From contig CALJUR010000092.1 of NCBI GenBank assembly GCA_937975765.1, positions 8,309-72,308 on the forward strand: a stretch of 64,000 nucleotides of DNA, given 5' to 3'. The notes beneath the pieces were generated by a model that did not search any database, was not told the origin of the DNA, and saw only the letters and a list, made by a program, of their open reading frames with translations. The DNA is from an uncultured Myxococcales bacterium. GTDB taxonomy: Bacteria; Myxococcota_A; UBA9042; DTJE01. The stretch's first letter is position 1; each line of letters begins with the position of its first letter. The translations under genes were made by a program, and so were the position numbers. Below, in pieces: positions 59,466 through 64,000 of the stretch.

Positions 59466-60845
59466 ATGCCGCAGGGCGAGACGATCCTGGAGGCCAGGCA
59501 GGCGTCCAAGTGGTACGAGGTGGCCGGCGCGGAAGCGGGCCGGGTCACCGTGCTGGACCGCGTGGACTTCGCCATCCACGAGGGCGAGTTCACGTGCCTG
59601 CTGGGCCCGTCCGGGTCGGGCAAGACGACCTTCCTGCGCCTGCTGACCGGCCTGATGCCCCCGTCCGACGGGGAGATCCTGGCCCACGGCCAGCCGCTGA
59701 AGGGCGTCAACCCGAACGTCAGCATCGTCTTCCAGTCGTTCGCGCTGTTCCCGTGGCTGTCGGTGCTGGACAACGTCGTGCTGGCGCTGACGGCGGGTGG
59801 ATTGGACCGCAAGGCCGCGCACGAGAAGGCCCTGCAGGTCATCGACATGGTCGGCCTGGACGGGTTCGAGGACGCCCTGCCGCGCGAACTGTCGGGCGGC
59901 ATGAAGCAGCGCGTCGGGTTCGCCCGGGCGCTGGCGGTGGAACCCGAGGTCCTGTGCATGGACGAGCCGTTCGCGGGCCTGGACGTCCTGACCGCCGAGA
60001 ACCTGCGCGGCGAGATGATGGACCTGTGGCTGGAACGCAAGATCCCGACCAAGGCGATCCTGGCCATCACGCACAACATCGAGGAGGCGGTGCTGATGGC
60101 GGACCGGGTGGTGATCTTCTGGCAGAACCCGGGGCGCGTGGCGGCCGTGCTGGACGTGGCGCTGTCGCACCCGCGCGACCGCAAAGCACCGGAATTCAAG
60201 CGGATCGTGGACAAGATCTACACCATCCTGGCGCGCCCGTCGGAACTGGAGTCGCAGGGGCGGTTCCGGCCGCTGGCGCTGCGCCGGTACCAGATGCTGC
60301 CGCACGCGCGGATGGGCGGGCTGTCCGGCCTGGTGGAGCTGATCCTGGAACGGAACGGCCGCGAGGACATCTACCGGCTGGAGGACGACCTGGGCCTGGA
60401 GGCGGACGAGTTGCTGCCGCTGACCGGGGCGCTGACGATCCTGGGGCTGGCCGAGGTCCAGGAGGGCGACATCCGGCTGACCGAGCGCGGGCGACGGTTC
60501 GCCGAGGCCGACATCCAGGAGCGCAAGGAGGTCTTCCGGGACGCGGCGGCCGAGACGGTCGTGCTGGTGAACCAGATCCTGCAGGCGCTGCACGCGTCGA
60601 ACAAGCGCCAGATGAACGAGGAGTTCTTCCTGGAGGTGCTGGAGAACCACTTCACCCGGGAGGAGGCGCGCCGCCAACTGGACACCGCGATCGACTGGGG
60701 CCGCTATGCCGAGCTGTTCGCCTACGACGACCAGGCCGGCCTGCTGTACCTCGAGGAGCCCGAGAAGGGCGAGGACGAGGAGGAGCGGGAGCGCGAGCCC
60801 GACCGGGACGACGAGGCCGCGGACGAAGGGGCGCGGGAGGACTAG
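59466..60845 (+). CDS. ABC transporter ATP-binding protein with AAA-associated C-terminal domain
   Basis: 459 aa. Nucleotide-binding domain (~1-245): Walker A GPSGSGKTT (47-55), Q-loop VFQSFALFPWL, signature LSGGMKQRV (142-150), Walker B VLCMDEPFAGLD, H-loop ITHNIEEAV. Then a ~170-residue helical winged-helix-like region (GLSGLVELILERNGREDIYR, LTERGRRFAEADIQERKEVF) corresponding to the AAA-associated domain described for this transporter class, ending in a highly charged tail (EDEEEREREPDRDDEA). It is 51 bp downstream of the fused permease and completes the transporter. Confidence 0.93.
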   Translation: MPQGETILEARQASKWYEVAGAEAGRVTVLDRVDFAIHEGEFTCLLGPSGSGKTTFLRLLTGLMPPSDGEILAHGQPLKGVNPNVSIVFQSFALFPWLSVLDNVVLALTAGGLDRKAAHEKALQVIDMVGLDGFEDALPRELSGGMKQRVGFARALAVEPEVLCMDEPFAGLDVLTAENLRGEMMDLWLERKIPTKAILAITHNIEEAVLMADRVVIFWQNPGRVAAVLDVALSHPRDRKAPEFKRIVDKIYTILARPSELESQGRFRPLALRRYQMLPHARMGGLSGLVELILERNGREDIYRLEDDLGLEADELLPLTGALTILGLAEVQEGDIRLTERGRRFAEADIQERKEVFRDAAAETVVLVNQILQALHASNKRQMNEEFFLEVLENHFTREEARRQLDTAIDWGRYAELFAYDDQAGLLYLEEPEKGEDEEEREREPDRDDEAADEGARED

Positions 60846-60907
60846 GTGGCGTCGCGGGGAGGAGCCCGCCTGCAGGCGGCTCCGTGCACCCCACCCGCGA
60901 TTCGCGC

Positions 60908-60936
60908 TTGATCCGGCCCGGTATTCCCTCGAAAAT
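60908..60936 (+). promoter_or_regulatory. Possible promoter of the gene at 60964
   Basis: TTGATC (60908-60913), 17-nt spacer, GAAAAT (60931-60936). Confidence 0.4.
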
Positions 60937-60963
60937 CGATCCATCCGTACCGGGGAGACCACC

Positions 60964-61668
60964 GTGAAGACGAGGCTGTCGGGCATCGTGTCTCTTTGCG
61001 CGGCGGCCGGCCTGCTGGCCTCCGCGGGGGCGTGGGTGCTTCTGCGGGACCGGCCGGCGAAGGAGGCGGGTGCGGCCGCCGTGGTGTCGCCCCCCCTGGC
61101 GGCGACCAGGCCCGCGAAGGACGACGCGGTGCGCAACGGCATCGGCGTCCGCGGCCACTGGACCATCGAGGTGCGGAACCCGGACGGCGGGCTGGCCCGC
61201 CGCGAGGAGTTCGACAACGCCCTGGAGAACCAGGGGTCGATCCTCGTGAATCTCCTGACGGGGTACCGTCACCTCGCGTCGTGGCAGATCATGATCACGG
61301 CCCCGGCACTGGCCCGCGGAGCCCTGTCGATGATCGAGCCGGACGCCACCCACCCGATCGGCACCGTGAACGTGTTCGACAACGCCACCACTTCCTCCTC
61401 CGACACGTACAGCCTCGTCGTCACGCGCTTCGACACCAGCGACGTCCCTTCCGTCCCGACCGTGCGCCTGTCGGGCACGGCCGTGGCGATCGAGTCCGCG
61501 TCGTTCTCGCACGTGTACAGCAGCCTGAGCCTCTGCAAGGACGCATCGTGCCCGGCCGGGCAGACCACCGGCGGCCCCTTGTCGAAGCACGTGATGCCGC
61601 AGCCGCTGCCGATCGTGAAAGGCCAGCAACTCCTGATCACGGTCGAGTTCACGTTCCAGCCCGTCTGA
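60964..61668 (+). CDS. Exported protein of unknown function
   Basis: 234 aa from GTG 60964 with GGGGAG upstream. An N-terminal hydrophobic segment (SGIVSLCAAAGLLASAGAWV) is a signal peptide or anchor. The remainder is beta-rich: GHWTIEVRNPDGGLARREEF, then FDNALENQGSILVNLLTGY, a motif reminiscent of phage tail or surface-layer proteins, and a C-terminal strand LLITVEFTFQPV. No family assigned. It is 13 bp upstream of the beta-helix protein gene, so the two may be co-transcribed and both exported. Confidence 0.7.
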   Translation: MKTRLSGIVSLCAAAGLLASAGAWVLLRDRPAKEAGAAAVVSPPLAATRPAKDDAVRNGIGVRGHWTIEVRNPDGGLARREEFDNALENQGSILVNLLTGYRHLASWQIMITAPALARGALSMIEPDATHPIGTVNVFDNATTSSSDTYSLVVTRFDTSDVPSVPTVRLSGTAVAIESASFSHVYSSLSLCKDASCPAGQTTGGPLSKHVMPQPLPIVKGQQLLITVEFTFQPV

Positions 61669-61681
61669 CCCGGAGGCCGCC

Positions 61682-63958
61682 GTGCGCGTGCCGTGGATCG
61701 CCGCCGTCGGGTTCGCGCTGGCCCTGCTGGCAGGCCCCTCCGCTGCCCGCGCGGGCCAGTGCGGCGCCACGTGCTGGACGGTGTGCCAGGAGGGCGGCTG
61801 CGACTTCGCGACGATCGGCGAATGCGCCAACGGCGTGGCGAACGGGTCCACCTGCCGGGTGCAGGGCGGCGTCTACCACGAATTCGTCACGTATTCCGGC
61901 ACCCTGCCCCAGGATCTGGTCTTCCAGTGCGCGGACCCGGTCGGCGCGCCTTGCGCGATCGACGGCGACAGCGTGCGCGAGAGCGCCTTCGAGGCCTACG
62001 TCAACTGGACGCTTCAGGGCTTCGAGGTCCGCAACACCACGGGCGACGCGGTGACTTCCACGTCGGCCTCCCGGCGGACCGGATCGGTGCGGGACTGCTG
62101 GATCCACGACGTGGGCGGCGTCGGCATCCGGAACGTCGGCGCAGGCGACGTGGTGGAACGCAACCGCATCGAGCGCACCGGGTCGCACGGCATCCTGTGC
62201 GGCACCGTGGCGACCTCCCCCACGATCGTCCGCAACAACCTGGTGATCGCGTCCAGCGTCGTGTCCGGGGGCCGCGGCATCTCGTGCACCCAGGCGGGCG
62301 CCGAGGCGATCCACAACACGGTGGACCTGCGGGACACGACCTCGCCGTGGGCGGGCGCCGCGCCGTACGGCATCTACGCGACGACCGCGAAGTACAACGT
62401 GGTGGCGGGCGGCAGCGCGGGTTCGATGTACGCGACCGGCGCCTGCCAGATGAACCTGGCGTGGGGCTGGGGCGGCAGCGGGTCGGCCTTTTCCGGCACG
62501 TGCGCGTCCGACGCGACCAACGTCACCGGCGACCCCGGGTTCCTGTCCGTCGAGGACCGGCGCACGGGGGCCGGATCCCCGGCGATCGGGCTGGCGGCGG
62601 ACTCGTCGCTGGCGACGGACATGAACGGGCGGACCCGGTCGGTCCCTGCCGATGCCGGGGCGTTCGAGTGGGCCGAGGGGGACGGGGCCGCCCCGCTGCG
62701 CTGGCCGGTGCAGGAGGAGGTCCGGACGACCACGAACCAGGCGGCGCCCGCGATGGCGCTGCTGCCGGGCCGCGGGCCGATGGTGGCGTGGTTCGACATC
62801 CGCGGCCTGGCGGACGGCGACCTGGTCGTGTCCGAGCGACTGCACGACGGGTCGTGGCGGTCCACGGTGCTGGCGGCGGGGTCCGTGATCCCGGCGGCCA
62901 CCTCGCCGAATCCATTCCTCCAGTACGTGGACCTGGCGGTGGACCCGGTGACGGGACGGCCCGCCGTCGCCTGGGTGGACAGGAACGCCAGCAACCAGGC
63001 GCGACTGCGATTCGCCCGCTTCCTGGGCGAGGAGTGCGCGACGGGCGACTGCACCGACCCGCGGTGGGACGGGTGCGGCGACCCGGCCCTGGCGACGTCC
63101 GCGGGCGCGATGGGCGTCGCGATCGCCTTCCCTCCCGACGGGGACCGGCCGGCCGTGGCCGCGGCGCGGGAGATCACGAACGGCTGCGGGGCCGGCGCAA
63201 CGGGGTACGACGTCCTGTTCGCCCGCCCGGACCTCGCCGGTACCTGGCAGGTGACGACGGTGGAAGCGGCCCCGTGCGGCAGCCGGGTGGGCTACGGGAT
63301 CGACGTGGCCTTCGACCCGGTGACCGGCGCGCCGGGCCTGGCCTGGGCACGGTCCACCACGGCCTACGGCTCTCTGGTGTTCGCCGAGGACGCGGGAACG
63401 GGCTTCGGCCCGTCGGAGGTGTCCCTGGGCGCCGGGGTGGGGACCGCCTACGAGAAGTTCCACCGGGTCTCGCTGGCGTTCGCGGACGACGGCACGCTGG
63501 GCATCGCCTCCACGCTGTACTCGTCCAGCGAGCCGGACCGCAACGGTTTCGGGTACGTCCAGCGATCGCTGGCGGGCTGGGAGTCCCAGACGGTGCCGGT
63601 GGACACGCAGGCGGGGCCCAACAGCCAGCGCCCCTACCAGGGCCTGGACCTGGCCTTCGACCTGTCCGGCCAGCCCGTGTTCGTGCACACCCTGGGCGGG
63701 GTGCTGCACCTGGCGACCCGGGACGCGAACGGCTGGGACTACGCCGGCCTGGACACGCGCGACGTCACCGGGCTGTGGGCGCGGCTGGCCCTGGACGCGG
63801 CCGGCCACCGGTCCCTGTCGTACCAGCAGGACACCCGCGCGCGCGTCATCCGGTTCCTGTCCCAGACGGACCCCGGGGGCCTGGACCTGCCGCGACCGAC
63901 GACGTGCGACGACGGGGACCTGTGCACGATCAGCGCCTGCGACCCGCTGCGCGGCTGC
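61682..63958 (+). CDS. Exported parallel beta-helix protein, 3' end missing
   Basis: GTG 61682 with GGAGG five bases upstream; signal peptide MRVPWIAAVGFALALLAGPS. Residues ~25-330 form a right-handed parallel beta-helix (VRDCWIHDVGGVGIRNVGAG, VVERNRIERTGSHGIL, TIVRNNLVIASS), a fold typical of polysaccharide lyases and surface adhesins. From ~340 to 740 repeated seven-stranded-propeller-like segments (VDLAVDPVTGRPAVAWVD, VAFDPVTGAPGLAWAR) follow, and then a Cys-rich DDGDLCTISACDPLRGC motif typical of myxobacterial exported proteins. The frame has no stop: at 63959 the sequence becomes Illumina adapter, so the C-terminus is simply missing. Confidence 0.82.
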
Positions 63959-64000
63959 AGATCGGAAGAGCACACGTCTGAACTCCAGTCACCGAATACG
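63959..64000 (+). other. Illumina TruSeq adapter plus 8-base index (artifact)
   Basis: 63959-63992 matches the 34-nt TruSeq read-1 adapter (begins AGATCGGAAGAGCACACG), and the last eight bases, CGAATACG, occupy the i7 index position. This is library sequence, not genome. Confidence 0.98.

Noticed and set aside
63739..63981. Short reading frames running into the final 42 bases
   Set aside because: They include adapter sequence and are artifacts.

Overview
The window is very GC-rich, densely coded bacterial DNA. It most resembles an uncultured Myxococcota/deltaproteobacterium-type genome. The clues are secreted proteins ending in a GGCQAG-transmembrane-RRR tail (MYXO-CTERM-like), lipoproteins whose lipobox Cys is followed by long Asp/Ala/Pro-rich spacers, an OmpA protein with thrombospondin-type-3 repeats, and near-absolute G/C at third codon positions. 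The right edge ends in an Illumina adapter plus an 8-base index, so this is the raw end of a short-read contig. No plasmid, complete prophage or CRISPR array is visible.

Region by region. 1-4.1 kb is accessory DNA: four unknown minus-strand genes (one frameshifted), a seven-unit 42-bp tandem repeat, a coiled-coil protein and a HigB-HigA toxin-antitoxin pair. 4.1-25.5 kb is chromosomal: a B12-dependent radical SAM enzyme, exported proteins (HEAT-repeat protein, lipoproteins, GH5, GH31, OmpA, a phospholipase C-like protein), NfeD-QmcA, a tRNA-dihydrouridine synthase, an aldo-keto reductase that has lost its catalytic residues, and a GAF-PAS-sigma54 regulator broken by a 16-bp tandem duplication. 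REPIN-like palindromic elements sit at gene 3' ends here. 25.6-28.9 kb holds VapBC, tRNA-Val(CAC) and two lipoproteins.

29-50 kb is the most unusual part. Nine genes encode ten radical SAM domains, most with an N-terminal cobalamin-binding domain. They are interleaved with three large polytopic GT-C-like membrane proteins, one FAD-dependent amine-oxidase/UDP-galactopyranose-mutase-like oxidoreductase, and at the edge an LPG-synthase/UPF0104-type membrane protein. The genes form several divergent units with 4-nt ATGA/GTGA overlaps, and a radical SAM gene repeatedly neighbours a membrane gene. The content suggests stepwise radical methylation or C-C chemistry on a membrane-linked lipid or glycan, but the substrate cannot be read from sequence.

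50-64 kb is chromosomal again: RsmB, a site-2 protease, a GH18-like MYXO-CTERM protein, a SagB-type oxidoreductase with a TetR regulator, an SDR with a small partner, an ABC transporter made of a fused double permease and an ATPase with an extra C-terminal domain, and two exported proteins, the last cut by the adapter. Promoters are unusually legible: many match TTGAC(A/G)-N17-TAnnnT, and several genes without a Shine-Dalgarno have the -10 box only 6-9 nt before the start codon, suggesting leaderless mRNAs.
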